Origin: CAYMRB01 sp964392615
GTDB taxonomy: Bacteria > Planctomycetota > UBA8108
Direction: 5' to 3'
Length of the DNA: 31,118 nucleotides
Assembly: GCA_964392615.1 (NCBI GenBank)
Contig: CAYMRB010000061.1
Location: forward strand, 1-31,118
The position numbers were made by a program, and so were the translations under genes. Under the pieces are notes generated by a model that saw nothing but the letters and a program-made list of their open reading frames with translations, did not search any database and was not told the origin of the DNA. Positions within the stretch are counted from its first letter, which is position 1. Every line of letters begins with the position of its first letter. Positions 30,973-31,118 of the stretch are shown piece by piece.

Positions 30973-31118
30973 CATTACTCTGGGTCGGGACTTCCCGACT
31001 TCCCCGGGCCTTCCCCCGTGCATTACTCTGGATCGGGGCCTTCCCGGGGCCTTCGCGCGCGTTGGTGGAACATTACTCTGGGTCGGGGCCTTCGCGGGCC
31101 TTCACCGCGCGCGTTGGT
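30973..31118 (+). repeat. three tandem palindrome-containing repeats, last one cut by the window edge
   Basis: CATTACTCTGG begins units at 30973, 31021 and 31071, spaced 48 and 50 bases, and each is followed by G/ATCGGGRCTTCCCG-like sequence. The first contains a perfect palindrome GTCGGG-ACTT-CCCGAC (30984-30999). Later units keep the two GGCC-containing arms and end in GCGCGCGTTGGT. The array may continue beyond base 31118. Between 30744 and 30972 there is no gene I can support. Confidence 0.85.

Noticed and set aside
30973..31118. CRISPR array
   Set aside because: The repeats are contiguous 48-50-base units with internal variation and no distinct spacers, and no cas gene is present.

Overview
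This is a high-GC bacterial window that most likely comes from a member of the Planctomycetota. The assignment is inferred from family content. The window carries a secreted protein ending in a planctomycete-style dockerin, a large lipoprotein of the PVC type (beta-propeller, HEAT repeats, cytochrome c CxxCH), a Tat-signal Gfo/Idh/MocA oxidoreductase, a BBP2/OmpL-like porin and a YpdA-like flavoprotein. Genes are dense, mostly in one- to three-gene units on alternating strands, and Shine-Dalgarno sequences are common. I found no rRNA, tRNA or CRISPR array.

Layout. 1-2364: an ABC-2 type exporter (ATPase truncated by the window edge, then the permease with a 4-base overlap). 2396-4332 (-): epoxyqueuosine reductase queG, overlapping a CvpA-family membrane protein. 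4538-5497: a class I (DhnA/FbaB-type) aldolase closed by a strong intrinsic terminator. 5603-6646 (-): a YpdA-like flavoprotein lacking the family's active cysteine, with a hexanucleotide repeat upstream. 6808-10092 (-): a tripartite tricarboxylate transporter operon in which the binding protein (TctC) and small permease (TctB) are one polypeptide, followed by TctA and an acylphosphatase. 10219-12166: a URO-D superfamily protein and a dockerin protein. 12178-13922 (-): an M14-like metallopeptidase coupled to an unknown protein with a zinc-finger-like motif. 14039-15616 (-): ApbE flavin transferase and a DoxX-like membrane protein. 15903-17426: Gfo/Idh/MocA oxidoreductase. 17421-18453: a small unknown gene between inverted copies of a hairpin repeat. 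18456-19898 (-): an exported TPR/thioredoxin-like protein.

20695-24569 is a nitrogen-assimilation module. A near-consensus sigma-54 promoter precedes a P-II signal protein and an AmtB ammonium transporter, ending at an intrinsic terminator. A porin with its own sigma-70-like promoter and a long, apparently structured leader follows. The inferred logic is ammonium entry and sensing under NtrC-type control, possibly with an outer-membrane channel. 24810-27434 is the PVC-type cytochrome lipoprotein. 27470-29092 (-) is a RraA-like protein and a sugar-phosphate isomerase/epimerase-like TIM barrel. 29835-30743 is a REP-associated tyrosine transposase (RAYT), and the window ends in a tandem array of palindrome-containing repeats 230 bases beyond it.

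The best candidates for something undescribed are the TctC-TctB fusion, the 53-base perfect inverted hairpin repeats around 17.4-18.5 kb, the structured porin leader at 22.88-23.19 kb, and the RAYT with its nearby repeat array.
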